This document shows positions 1 to 6,317 of a DNA stretch of 6,365 nt, piece by piece. Source of the stretch: Propionibacteriales bacterium (lineage in GTDB: Bacteria > Actinomycetota > Actinomycetes > Propionibacteriales > Propionibacteriaceae); contig JAKDKP010000142.1 of assembly GCA_030453285.1 (NCBI GenBank), positions 1 to 6,365 on the forward strand, given 5' to 3'. Below the pieces are notes generated by a model. The model was not told where the DNA came from, did no database searches, and saw nothing but the letters and a program-made list of their open reading frames with translations. Numbering within the stretch: position 1 is the first letter of the stretch; every line of letters begins with the position of its first letter. Both the position numbers and the translations under genes were made by a program.

Positions 1-42
1 CTGCGACTCACATCGCTCAGGACAGCTCGCCGGTGGCCCTAA
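1..42. other. left host flank
   Basis: These bases lie outside the left 13-base repeat and are read as host DNA. One forward frame (from base 2) is open through the repeat, and the same frame stays open into the right flank when the element is removed in silico. The stretch is too short to identify a gene. Confidence 0.5.
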
Positions 43-55
43 AACGACCGTTATC
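43..55. repeat. attL: left attachment core, direct repeat copy 1
   Basis: AACGACCGTTATC is identical to bases 6315-6327. The match stops at base 42 (A here, T on the right) and base 56 (T here, G on the right). A 13-base exact match between two ends this short is very unlikely by chance. The inner half continues into the inverted end GTTATCT. The outer half, TAAAACG at 40-46, is a degraded copy of the arm. This fits an attL site with one element arm and one host arm. Confidence 0.8.
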
Positions 56-62
56 TGGAGCC
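50..62. repeat. left terminal inverted repeat
   Basis: GTTATCTGGAGCC matches the reverse complement of 6305-6317 at 11 of 13 positions; the differences are at bases 57 and 61. It probably holds a binding arm for TnpA and/or TnpB. It overlaps the 13-base core, as expected for a tyrosine-recombinase site. Confidence 0.7.
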
Positions 63-73
63 TCAGAGCGCGA

Positions 74-94
74 CTGCGGTTGTGACCTGCGGTT
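74..94. repeat. short direct repeat in left end
   Basis: CTGCGGTT occurs at 74-81 and again at 87-94, a spacing of 13 bases. It lies in the non-coding left end and could be a pair of accessory binding sites for a transposition protein. Eight-base repeats are not rare in GC-rich DNA, so support is weak. Confidence 0.3.
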
Positions 95-182
95 TTGTGT
101 CGTGGACGGGTGTCCAAATCGGGTTGCACTGAACAGAGTGCTGTGACCGTCGAGGGCAGTCATGAAATCAACATGCTATTGA

Positions 183-195
183 CAACAGAATGTTG
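183..195. promoter_or_regulatory. candidate operator dyad before the cargo operon
   Basis: CAACA-GAA-TGTTG is a perfect 5-base dyad with a 3-base centre, 19 bases before the first cargo start. An overlapping longer-range dyad pairs CAACAT (169-174) with ATGTTG (190-195). Either could bind one of the two probable DNA-binding proteins of the operon. That assignment is inference. Confidence 0.35.
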
Positions 196-214
196 GTAAT
201 GCCAAGGTTGCGAC

Positions 215-622
215 ATGGTTCCTGCTGTTCCGAATGAAATTGATGAGTTGAACGAGCTGGACTCGGCGCGGCGACAGCTGTGCGAGTCCGGTGCCGACGG
301 GTTGTCTCCGCTCCCTTGGCAGCCACCGGGGGTCATGCCCGACGATGTGACCCTGCTGCGGTTTGCCATGTGGCGAGCGAACTCGACTGTCGGGGAAGCT
401 TTTCACGACGATCTTCGGGCCGCGTTGACACTTCTGGAGTCGGCACGAGCTGACCTCGATGCCCTCGAATCAGGTTTGATGCTGATCGCGAGGGCAGAGG
501 GATTGACCTGGCCCGACATCGCCAAGCAATTGGGAGTGAAGTCTCCGCAGGCGGCCCAGCAGCGCTTCCAGCGGGTGTCGACTCGTGCCCAGGCCGGCGA
601 CGTCGTCGAGCAACCAGAATGA
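215..622 (+). CDS. small helix-turn-helix protein, likely regulator
   Basis: This 135-residue protein has no signal peptide or membrane segment. Residues 65-85 are rich in Ala, Leu, Asp and Glu and are probably helical. Residues about 86-121 look like a helix-turn-helix: a first helix with LIARAEGLTW, then DIAKQLGV, then SPQAAQQRFQRV as the likely recognition helix. This pattern is common in small actinobacterial DNA-binding proteins. The ATG at 215 is chosen because an AAGG sits at 204-207 with 7 bases of spacing, and the ATG at 199 is in another frame. It is the first gene of the cargo operon; its end overlaps the next start by 4 bases (ATGA at 619-622). It may control the operon through the dyads just upstream, but this is inferred from position only. 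The N-terminal half is unrecognised. Confidence 0.75.
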   Translation: MVPAVPNEIDELNELDSARRQLCESGADGLSPLPWQPPGVMPDDVTLLRFAMWRANSTVGEAFHDDLRAALTLLESARADLDALESGLMLIARAEGLTWPDIAKQLGVKSPQAAQQRFQRVSTRAQAGDVVEQPE

Positions 623-1266
623 CAACTGAACGATCCGATACGACGTGGCAGTCCCGTGACGAGTTGCTGGTGCTTCACGCGGTCCGCCTCGCCGGGTTCG
701 CGGACACTGAGGCGGTCGCTGACCGCGTCGACCTGCCAGCCACCATCGTCGGTGACACTCTCCGCGTCCTCGAAGGGCAGCATCTGATTGAGCGCATGGC
801 GTTCGCTGACTCGGGTGGCTGGATTCTCGCGGAAGCGGGCAAGAGTCGCGACGGCGAATTGCTGCAGGAAGAACTTGAGACATCCGGAGCGCGACTCGTC
901 CTCCAAGCCATGGCTGAGGACTTCGAGGGCAGCGTCAATCCCCGCCTCGTCCGGGCGGTGACCGACTGGCAGCTTCACTCTTCCGCTGACCATACGGACC
1001 GCAGTGTGGAGGTGTTGCGGGAGCTGACGGACTTAGCTGATGCTCTCAGCGACCTCATGGCTGAACTGGATGCCTGGCTTCCGCGATTCAGCCGGTACCC
1101 GCGGCAGTTCTCGGCGGCCTTGGAGAAGGCTCGCGCAGGTGATGATCGGTGGGTGGCCGGCGTGGGCCGGCTCTCTTGCCACATCGTGTGGGCAGAACTT
1201 CATGAGGACCTGTTGTCCAGTCTCGGTCGCGACCGTTCCGCGGAACCACATGAAGGAGGACGGTGA
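619..1266 (+). CDS. winged-helix protein with PEP-utilizer-associated C-terminal module
   Basis: This is a 215-residue soluble protein. Residues about 15-75 read as a winged helix-turn-helix: a helix with LHAVRLAGF, then TEAVADRV, then a recognition-like helix around TIVGDTLRVLEGQHLI and a wing ending in GGWILAEAGK. Residues about 90-205 form a mostly helical module with VTDWQ at 114-118, LPRFSRY at 154-160 and HIVWAELHEDL at 188-198. From memory, this set of motifs (VTDWQ, then a His/VW/ELHE block ending near LGxxR) is found in actinobacterial proteins annotated as PEP-utilizing mobile-domain subunits, where it follows a phosphohistidine domain. Here it is a separate protein in an operon with such an enzyme, so the two may work together. 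The ATG at 619 overlaps the previous stop by 4 bases, and no strong ribosome site is visible, so translational coupling is likely. H188 and the E/H residues of ELHE are worth noting as possible functional residues. The role as regulator, substrate adaptor or phospho-acceptor is unknown. Confidence 0.75.
   Translation: MTTERSDTTWQSRDELLVLHAVRLAGFADTEAVADRVDLPATIVGDTLRVLEGQHLIERMAFADSGGWILAEAGKSRDGELLQEELETSGARLVLQAMAEDFEGSVNPRLVRAVTDWQLHSSADHTDRSVEVLRELTDLADALSDLMAELDAWLPRFSRYPRQFSAALEKARAGDDRWVAGVGRLSCHIVWAELHEDLLSSLGRDRSAEPHEGGR
1253..1260 (+). promoter_or_regulatory. strong ribosome binding site for the phosphatase gene
   Basis: AAGGAGGA is close to a full anti-16S complement. It ends 5 bases before the ATG at 1266 but only 2 bases before the GTG at 1263, so it decides the start in favour of 1266. 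Confidence 0.8.
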
Positions 1267-1871
1267 TGGCTGCGCGCACTGTTTGTTTCGTGCGCCACGG
1301 TGCGGCCGATGTCTGGGGCCAGTTGACCGATGAGGGCCGGGAACAATCCCGATTGATCGGCCAGCGACTCGCCCGGTTGCCCATCGACGTCGTGTGGCAT
1401 TCCCCGCTGCCACGGGCGGTCGAGAGTGCCGAAGTCATCGCAGCGGAGATGCGGCGCGTCCTGGTCGACGAGGCTGCCGAACTCGTCGACCATGTCCCGT
1501 TCGTCCCTGACAGCGAAGACCTCTCACCCTCATGGGTGGGATTCTTCGACGGCTACGACCGCAGCGAAGCGGATGCCGGTCGAAGGACCGCAGACGGCCT
1601 GGCGGCACGGTTCGGCACGCCGAACACACGGGCCCAGCGCCCGACCCACGAGGTAGCCGTGACCCACGCGTACCCGATCGCCTGGATGGTGCGCGATGCA
1701 CTCAGTGCTCCACCTGCCCGATGGATGTCGCTGGCCGGTGTCGCCAATACTGGGCTCACGGTGATCGAACACACCGACGGGGAACCCCCTGGCGTTGTGA
1801 TGGTCAACGACATGTCTCACCTCCCCGCCGAACTGCGGTGGACAGGCTTCGCCGGCGGGAGACAGCTGTGA
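1266..1871 (+). CDS. histidine phosphatase family protein
   Basis: This 201-residue protein belongs to the phosphoglycerate mutase-like histidine phosphatase superfamily. The catalytic RHG triad is at residues 10-12 (H11 would be the phospho-histidine). LTDEGREQ at 20-27 and SPLPRAVESAE at 46-56 give the second arginine, R50. A second histidine, H134, is in VAVTHAYP, where many relatives have a SHG or THG motif. NTGLTVIE at 161-168 is the usual C-terminal strand. All core residues are present, so activity is expected. The family removes phosphate from small molecules or phosphoproteins, and the substrate cannot be told. The start at 1266 is set by the ribosome site at 1253-1260; a GTG at 1263 would add one residue. 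The gene overlaps the previous stop by 1 base and the next start by 4. Being between two partners of a phosphotransferase, it may undo or process its phosphorylated product; this is inference. Confidence 0.9.
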   Translation: MAARTVCFVRHGAADVWGQLTDEGREQSRLIGQRLARLPIDVVWHSPLPRAVESAEVIAAEMRRVLVDEAAELVDHVPFVPDSEDLSPSWVGFFDGYDRSEADAGRRTADGLAARFGTPNTRAQRPTHEVAVTHAYPIAWMVRDALSAPPARWMSLAGVANTGLTVIEHTDGEPPGVVMVNDMSHLPAELRWTGFAGGRQL

Positions 1872-3091
1872 ACATCGTGGATCTCGTCGACGTCGATCAC
1901 TCGACCGCCGGTGGCAAAGCCGCCCCCTTGGCCGGGTTGACACGGGCTGGCTTCAAAGTACCTACCAGTTTCGTGGTGCCAGCAACCACCTACCGAGCCG
2001 CGGCCACGGCACTTGGCCTCACCGAACTCTCCACCGATCACGCCGAAGAGGCTCGAGCACGAATCCTGCGCTCACGCCTCCCGGACGGCGTTGTCGATGA
2101 CGTCTCCCGGGCGTTGGAGCGCATCACCGGCGGGGCACCGACTGACTACGTGGCCGTGCGTTCATCCTCGATCGCTGAAGACAACGCCCACGCATCTGCC
2201 GCAGGACAGCATGACAGCTTCCTTGTTCTGCGCGGAACCGAGCAGGTATGCCAGGCGATCCTGAAGTGCTGGGCCTCGCTGTGGACCGATCGCGCTGCCG
2301 CGTACCGAGCCCGCCAAGCCCCGCAGGCACCAGTCGACATGGCCGTGCTCGTCCAACGGTTCGTGGATGCCAGCGTCTCCGGGATCATGTTCACCGGCAC
2401 TACCAGCGTGATCGAAGCCACGTGGGGCATCGGAGAACGGCTCGTCGCCGGCCACGTCACTCCGGATGCCTGGCGCGTCAGAGACTCTGGCATCGTCGAG
2501 CGCCGACTAGGACTCAAGGCCGAGCGCACCGACCGCTACGACGGGCATCTCGTCACTCGATCCACAGTGCCGACAGAGCAGAAGGAGCCCTGTCTCACGG
2601 ACCGCGACGTTCCGCGTTTGCACACCCTCGGCAAAGAGGTCTCCAGCACGTTGGGTGGTCCCAGAGACATCGAATGGGCCATCACGGATGACACGATGTG
2701 GGTCCTTCAAGCCCGACCCGTGACGGCAGTCGTCCCTGACTCCACAGCACCGTCGTCCCTGACGGCCGCCGACGATGTCACCATCACCGGCGTGCCAGCC
2801 AGTCCAGGAGTGGCCTCCGGTCCCGTCCGCCTGGTACGCGGACCAGGCGACTTTCCTAAGGTCAGGCGCGGGGATGTGCTGGTCTGCCGCCACACCGATC
2901 CTGCGTGGACACCGCTGTTCACCATTGCCTCTGCAGTGGTGACCGAAATAGGTGGAGTGCTCTCCCATGCAGCGATCGTCGCCAGGGAGGTCGGGATACC
3001 CGCCGTACTCTCAGTCCCACGAGCGACCGAGCTCCTCAACCCTTCGTCCGTGGTCATCGTCAATGGCAACACCGGCCACATCTCGCTGTGA
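1868..3091 (+). CDS. two-domain PEP synthase-like phosphotransferase (ATP-grasp plus phosphohistidine domain)
   Basis: This is a 407-residue cytosolic enzyme. Residues about 5-288 match the nucleotide-binding domain of PEP synthase, PPDK and rifampin phosphotransferase: GGKAAPL at 15-21, VPTSFVV at 31-37, VAVRSSSIAED at 95-105, AGQHDSFL at 112-119, LVQRFVDA at 161-168, WGIGERLVAG at 186-195, GGPRDIEWA at 263-271 and LQARP at 280-284. Residues about 303-407 form the swivelling phosphohistidine domain with GGVLSHAAIVARE at 362-374. H367 should carry the phosphate, although the usual Thr before SH is Leu. In relatives the ATP beta-phosphate goes to this His and then to a substrate held by a third domain (a PEP/pyruvate barrel or a rifampin-binding domain). 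That third domain is absent here, so the acceptor must be supplied in trans or bind directly. The GTG at 1868 is chosen because it overlaps the previous stop by 4 bases and GGGAG lies at 1857-1861; the same frame is open further upstream but runs inside the phosphatase gene without family motifs. It is the last cargo gene. Confidence 0.85.
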   Translation: MNIVDLVDVDHSTAGGKAAPLAGLTRAGFKVPTSFVVPATTYRAAATALGLTELSTDHAEEARARILRSRLPDGVVDDVSRALERITGGAPTDYVAVRSSSIAEDNAHASAAGQHDSFLVLRGTEQVCQAILKCWASLWTDRAAAYRARQAPQAPVDMAVLVQRFVDASVSGIMFTGTTSVIEATWGIGERLVAGHVTPDAWRVRDSGIVERRLGLKAERTDRYDGHLVTRSTVPTEQKEPCLTDRDVPRLHTLGKEVSSTLGGPRDIEWAITDDTMWVLQARPVTAVVPDSTAPSSLTAADDVTITGVPASPGVASGPVRLVRGPGDFPKVRRGDVLVCRHTDPAWTPLFTIASAVVTEIGGVLSHAAIVAREVGIPAVLSVPRATELLNPSSVVIVNGNTGHISL

Positions 3092-3105
3092 AGCGGAGGC
3101 CCGCT
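3092..3105 (+). terminator. weak hairpin directly after the cargo operon
   Basis: AGCGG-AGGC-CCGCT forms a 5-base perfect stem with a 4-base loop right after the stop. There is no T-run, so it is not a convincing intrinsic terminator. Transcription may continue into tnpA. Confidence 0.25.
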
Positions 3106-3232
3106 CTCCTGAGCGCACACGTAGACCAGTCGGAGACCGGCGCGCCAAGCCGCAGCCGACGGCGCGATCAGACGGCGGGGCTGTGATGACAGGACCGGTC
3201 CACATCGCCGCACCCGGACTGAGGATGATCTG
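3106..3232 (+). promoter_or_regulatory. spacer before tnpA with dyads
   Basis: No gene is seen. The spacer holds a GC-rich dyad, CGCGCC at 3141-3146 with GGCGCG at 3161-3166, and a perfect 10-base palindrome, GGACCGGTCC, at 3192-3201, 31 bases before the tnpA start. The latter is well placed to be an operator for transposase expression. GAGG at 3221-3224 with 8 bases of spacing is the likely tnpA ribosome site. No clear -35/-10 pair is visible. Confidence 0.35.
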
Positions 3233-4342
3233 ATGTTTGCGCAGCGGGTGCTCTCGCCCGTCGATGGCGTGGAGTCGTGGACGGTGCTGGGCGGTGACGG
3301 TGCCCCGGTGGCTCCGATCGAGCGGTATCTGGCGTACTTGACCCAGATCGAGCGTTCGCCGAACACGGTCAAGGCCTACGCCCACGACCTGAAGGACTGG
3401 TTCGTATTCCTCGGCGCCCAGGCCTTGGACTGGCGTGAGGTGCGATTGGAGAACGTCGCCGAGTTCGTCGCCTGGCTGCGCCGTCCGCCAGAATTGCGCG
3501 ACGGGACGGTCCTGGTCCTGTCGTCAGTGCAGCACCACTGCACCGAGGCGACGGTCAACCGCAAGCTCTCCGCTCTCAGCGCGTTCTACCGGCACGCCGC
3601 GCGCCACGGCATAGACCTCGGGGAGCTGCTGAAGACGTGGCAGCCGACCGGAGGCCGCAGCTCGGGATGGAAGCCGTTCTTGCACCACATCAGCAAGAGC
3701 AACCCGCAGCCACGGCGCGCCATCGTGCTGAGCGCACAACGCAAGCTCCCGCGCGTGTTCACCGCCGCCGAGGTGCAGACGATCCTCGATGCCTGTGGCC
3801 ATCTGCGGGACCGGTTCCTGTTCGCCGTGCTCTTTGACACCGGGATGCGAATCGGGGAGGCGCTGGGCCTACGACATGAGGACATCGCCGCGGCCGAGTC
3901 CCAGATCACGGTCCAGCGCCGGGTCAACGACAACGGGGCACGCTCCAAGTCACGCAACCCGCGGACGGTACCAGTGAGCGCAGAGTTGGTCCGGCTCTAT
4001 GCCGACTACCTGCATCTGGAGTACGGCGACCTGGACTCCGACTATGTCTTTGTGAACCTGTGGGGTCAACCCCACGGTCACCCACTGACCTATGCGGCCG
4101 TCTACGACCTGGTGAAGAGACTGCGCCGACACACCGGGATCGACTTCGATCCGCACTGGTACCGTCACACCGCCGCCACCCGGATGCTGCGCGACGGCGT
4201 GCCGATCGAGATCGTCTCCAAGCTGCTCGGCCACGCCGACATCACCACCACTGCCGCCGTCTACGGGCACCTGAGCGCCGAGGACGCCCGCAGGGCGCTG
4301 GAGGAAGCGGGCTGGTTCACCGGCAGAGAGGTTCGACTATGA
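3233..4342 (+). CDS. tnpA: TnpA, tyrosine recombinase of Tn554 type
   Basis: This 369-residue protein is very close to the 361 residues I recall for Tn554 TnpA. Residues about 26-125 are the SAM-like core-binding domain (IERYLAYL, SPNTVKAYAHDLKDW, ATVNRKLSALSAFYRHA). Residues about 172-357 are the catalytic domain. The active-site set is complete: R206 in TGMRIGEALGLR, K239 in the beta-hairpin, H308 and R311 in HWYRHTAATRML, H334 in LLGHADITTT, and the nucleophile Y344 in AVYGHLS. It cuts and rejoins DNA at the element ends and target. The start at 3233 follows GAGG at 3221-3224. The last four bases overlap the tnpB start (ATGA at 4339-4342). There is no sign of truncation or frameshift, so the enzyme should be functional. 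Confidence 0.95.
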   Translation: MFAQRVLSPVDGVESWTVLGGDGAPVAPIERYLAYLTQIERSPNTVKAYAHDLKDWFVFLGAQALDWREVRLENVAEFVAWLRRPPELRDGTVLVLSSVQHHCTEATVNRKLSALSAFYRHAARHGIDLGELLKTWQPTGGRSSGWKPFLHHISKSNPQPRRAIVLSAQRKLPRVFTAAEVQTILDACGHLRDRFLFAVLFDTGMRIGEALGLRHEDIAAAESQITVQRRVNDNGARSKSRNPRTVPVSAELVRLYADYLHLEYGDLDSDYVFVNLWGQPHGHPLTYAAVYDLVKRLRRHTGIDFDPHWYRHTAATRMLRDGVPIEIVSKLLGHADITTTAAVYGHLSAEDARRALEEAGWFTGREVRL

Positions 4343-5823
4343 GCATACCGAGCCCACTGGTGCCCGAACAGCCATTAGCGACGGTGATCGAGCGGAGCCG
4401 GACACCCCGCCAGAGCAGCAGATGGGATGCCGAGTACGGCAAGGACGTCTGGCGGCTGCGTGAGCTCGGCATCAAGGACAGGCGGCTGGCCCGGATCACC
4501 TTCGAGGACATCCCGCAGCTTTGGCTGAAGGTCTTGGCCAAACGCTGGGCTCGCTGGCGCTTGGCCACGGGACTCGGTGTGATCAGTGTCTCCTCCGGCA
4601 CACGGGCGATCACGCATTTCGGGCAGTTCCTCGAAGATGTGGCACCTTCCGTCCAGGGAATGGCAGACCTAAACCGGGAAGTGTTGGAGCGCTACCTCGC
4701 TCACCTGCATGCCCGATACTCGGGCACCGTGAAACACCGCATGCTGATCGGGCAGCTGAATCTGTTCTTCACCACCATCCGGCAGCACGGCTGGGATGAC
4801 TCCCTGCCCTCAGCGGTGATGTTCTACAGCGAGGACTTCCCCAAGGAAGCCATCCGGCAACCCCGCGCGCTGAGCGAAACCGTGATGACCCAGCTGGAGA
4901 ACCCGGACAACCTCGCCAAGTGGAACAACCCCAGCTACAAGCTGATCACGCAGATCTTGATGGGGTGCGGGCTGCGCATCACCGACACCGTCCGCCTGCC
5001 GACCGATTGCATCGTCTACGACGGCGAGGGAGCGCCCTACCTTCGCTACCTCAACCACAAGATGAAACGCGAGGCCCTGGTGCCTATCGACGCCGACCTC
5101 GCCGACGCCATCACCGCGCAGCGACGCCGCCTCCAAGAGGACTGGCCGGGTGGGACGCCGGTGCTCTTCCCGCGTGTCACGCACAACGACGACGGCGAGG
5201 AGTCCGTCGGTGACGGCGTCTACCGCAAGGCGCTGCACCGCTGGCTCAAGCGCTGCGACGTCAGGGACGAGCACGGCCAACCTGTTCGCGTCGTCCCGCA
5301 CAGTTTCCGGCACACCCTGGGTACCAGGCTAATCAACCGAGACGTCCCTCAAGAAGTGGTCCGGCGGATCCTGGACCACGACTCCCACGTCATGACCGCT
5401 CACTACGCCCGCCTCAGCGACACCACGATCCGCCGGCACTGGGAAGCCGCGCGGAAGGTCAACATCAAGGGCGAAACCGTCACCCTCGACCCTGACGGAC
5501 CGTTGGCCGAGGCGGCCTGGGCCAAGCAGCGGGTCGGGCGAGCGACCCAGGCCCTGTCCAACGGCTTCTGCGGGCTGCCAGTCCAGAAGTCCTGCCCGCA
5601 CGCGAACGCGTGCCTGAGCTGCCCTATGTTCATCACCACCTCGGAGTTCCTGCCCGAGCACCGGCAGCATCATCAACAGGTCGTTCAGATCATCACCGCG
5701 GCCGAAGCCCGCGGCCAGCAAAGACTGATCGAGATGAACCAGCAGGTCTTGGGAAACCTCGACCAGATCATCACCACATTGGAGAACGACGAGGACGGCG
5801 AGGCAGTACCTAGTGCACGCTGA
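4339..5823 (+). CDS. tnpB: TnpB, second tyrosine recombinase of Tn554 type
   Basis: This 494-residue protein is shorter than Tn554 TnpB (about 630), mainly at the N-terminus. Residues about 60-165 form the core-binding domain, and about 175-365 the catalytic domain: R213 in GCGLRITDTVRLP, K241 or K243 in NHKMKRE, H321 and R324 in HSFRHTLGTRL, H347 in ILDHDS, and Y356 in AHYARLS. After it comes a cysteine cluster with C411, C419, C425 and C428, where CLSCPMF is typical of this family and probably binds zinc. A helical tail from about 437 to 483 is rich in Gln. The ATG at 4339 has GAGAGG at 4326-4331 with 7 bases of spacing and overlaps the tnpA stop by 4 bases. The open frame extends back to 4060, but that part lies within tnpA in another frame. 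It acts with TnpA in insertion and excision. Confidence 0.93.
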   Translation: MSIPSPLVPEQPLATVIERSRTPRQSSRWDAEYGKDVWRLRELGIKDRRLARITFEDIPQLWLKVLAKRWARWRLATGLGVISVSSGTRAITHFGQFLEDVAPSVQGMADLNREVLERYLAHLHARYSGTVKHRMLIGQLNLFFTTIRQHGWDDSLPSAVMFYSEDFPKEAIRQPRALSETVMTQLENPDNLAKWNNPSYKLITQILMGCGLRITDTVRLPTDCIVYDGEGAPYLRYLNHKMKREALVPIDADLADAITAQRRRLQEDWPGGTPVLFPRVTHNDDGEESVGDGVYRKALHRWLKRCDVRDEHGQPVRVVPHSFRHTLGTRLINRDVPQEVVRRILDHDSHVMTAHYARLSDTTIRRHWEAARKVNIKGETVTLDPDGPLAEAAWAKQRVGRATQALSNGFCGLPVQKSCPHANACLSCPMFITTSEFLPEHRQHHQQVVQIITAAEARGQQRLIEMNQQVLGNLDQIITTLENDEDGEAVPSAR

Positions 5824-6202
5824 TAACAGTCATCACTTGATCACCGCCGCCCAGCGGCGTCACGAGACCACGCGGGCCAAAGCCACCCAGGCTATTCGCG
5901 ACCTCGACCGCGAGGGGGGCGCGGTTACCTTTCAGATCGTCGCGCAGAAGGCGAGGGTCTCGCGGTCCTGGCTCTACACCCAGCCTGATATCTGCGCCGA
6001 GATTCGACGGCTCCGCGACCTCCAGTGTGGCTCGGCCGGTTCACCACTGCCCGCGCCCCAACGTTCCACGGAGGCATCCCTGCTACGCCGCCTCGAAGTT
6101 GCCAACGCGCGCAACCGGGACCTCACCACCGAGAATCAGCGACTCCGGAAGCAACTGGAACACGCACTCGGGCGACTACGGGCATCGACGGCCGAACGGT
6201 GA
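5813..6202 (+). CDS. tnpC: TnpC, accessory transposition protein (DUF6262-like)
   Basis: This 129-residue protein is close to the 125 of Tn554 TnpC. The N-terminus has the family pattern RRHETTRAKATQAIRDLDREG followed by an HTH at about 39-68, with VAQKARVSRSWLYTQPDI as its signature region. Residues about 88-123 are a charged coiled coil with Leu repeats (LLRRLEVANARNRDL and following). In Tn554, TnpC is not strictly required but affects the frequency and orientation of insertion, as I recall. The start is a GTG at 5813, which overlaps the tnpB stop by 11 bases. No other start fits the conserved N-terminus, and a purine-rich stretch lies upstream inside tnpB. Confidence 0.85.
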   Translation: MHADNSHHLITAAQRRHETTRAKATQAIRDLDREGGAVTFQIVAQKARVSRSWLYTQPDICAEIRRLRDLQCGSAGSPLPAPQRSTEASLLRRLEVANARNRDLTTENQRLRKQLEHALGRLRASTAER

Positions 6203-6304
6203 CGAGGCCGGGCCGCTTGATCGACAGCTCAAGATAACTACGTCCACCAGGAAGAATTCCGATCCGCTGAGTCGCGTGCTGGACGCCATGGCCATGTCTG
6301 ACCG
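6203..6304 (+). other. non-coding right end
   Basis: No gene is seen. The stretch holds a weak hairpin, CTTGA/TCAAG at 6216-6233, that could end tnp transcription but lacks a T-run. It also holds a perfect 10-base palindrome CATGGCCATG at 6287-6296, made partly by a tandem GCCATG at 6285-6296, and a subterminal copy of the end motif at 6229-6238. Confidence 0.5.
6229..6242 (+). repeat. subterminal copy of the end motif
   Basis: TCAAGATAACTACG matches the right end (6308-6321) at 11 of 14 positions and has the same orientation, 79 bases further in. The shared core TCNAGATAAC also occurs at the left end on the minus strand (50-59). It may be an accessory recombinase-binding arm. Confidence 0.5.
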
Positions 6305-6317
6305 GACTCTAGATAAC
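6305..6317. repeat. right terminal inverted repeat
   Basis: GACTCTAGATAAC is the inverted partner of 50-62, with 11 of 13 matches. It overlaps the right copy of the 13-base core. Confidence 0.7.

Larger units (their letters stand above)
56..214 (+). promoter_or_regulatory. non-coding left end with dyads, cargo promoter region
   Basis: No gene is seen here. The stretch holds three short perfect dyads: TGGAC/GTCCA at 103-116, GCACT/AGTGC at 126-141 and CAACA/TGTTG at 183-195. A consensus-like -35 hexamer TTGACA is at 179-184, overlapping the last dyad, but I see no -10 box at 16-18 bases from it. The region must contain or pass the promoter of the cargo operon, since the first cargo gene begins at 215. 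A repressor bound at 183-195 would cover the possible -35 box. Confidence 0.4.

Noticed and set aside
403..993. Minus-strand open frame of 196 residues, with others at 2707-3372, 4810-5313 and elsewhere
   Set aside because: They mirror well-supported + strand genes, have no recognisable domains, and long antisense frames are expected in GC-rich coding DNA.
1532..1867. N-terminal extension of the PEP synthase-like protein to a start at 1532
   Set aside because: This part lies inside the phosphatase gene in another frame, is arginine-rich and low in family motifs. The GTG at 1868 has a ribosome site and a 4-base overlap, and the family pattern begins right after it.
1868..3091. Complete rifampin phosphotransferase or PEP synthase
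   Set aside because: The drug-binding or PEP/pyruvate-binding domain is absent; only the ATP-grasp and phosphohistidine domains are present.
4060..4338. N-terminal extension of TnpB to a start at 4060
   Set aside because: It overlaps the catalytic end of tnpA in another frame and reads as arginine-rich out-of-frame sequence. The ATG at 4339 has a good ribosome site.
4339..5823. IS200/IS605-type TnpB (RNA-guided nuclease ancestor)
   Set aside because: Only the name is shared. This protein has a tyrosine-recombinase active site and no RuvC motifs.
3233..6202. Recombinase-in-trio (RIT) element
   Set aside because: RIT elements have three tyrosine recombinases. Here the third protein has no recombinase motifs and matches TnpC.
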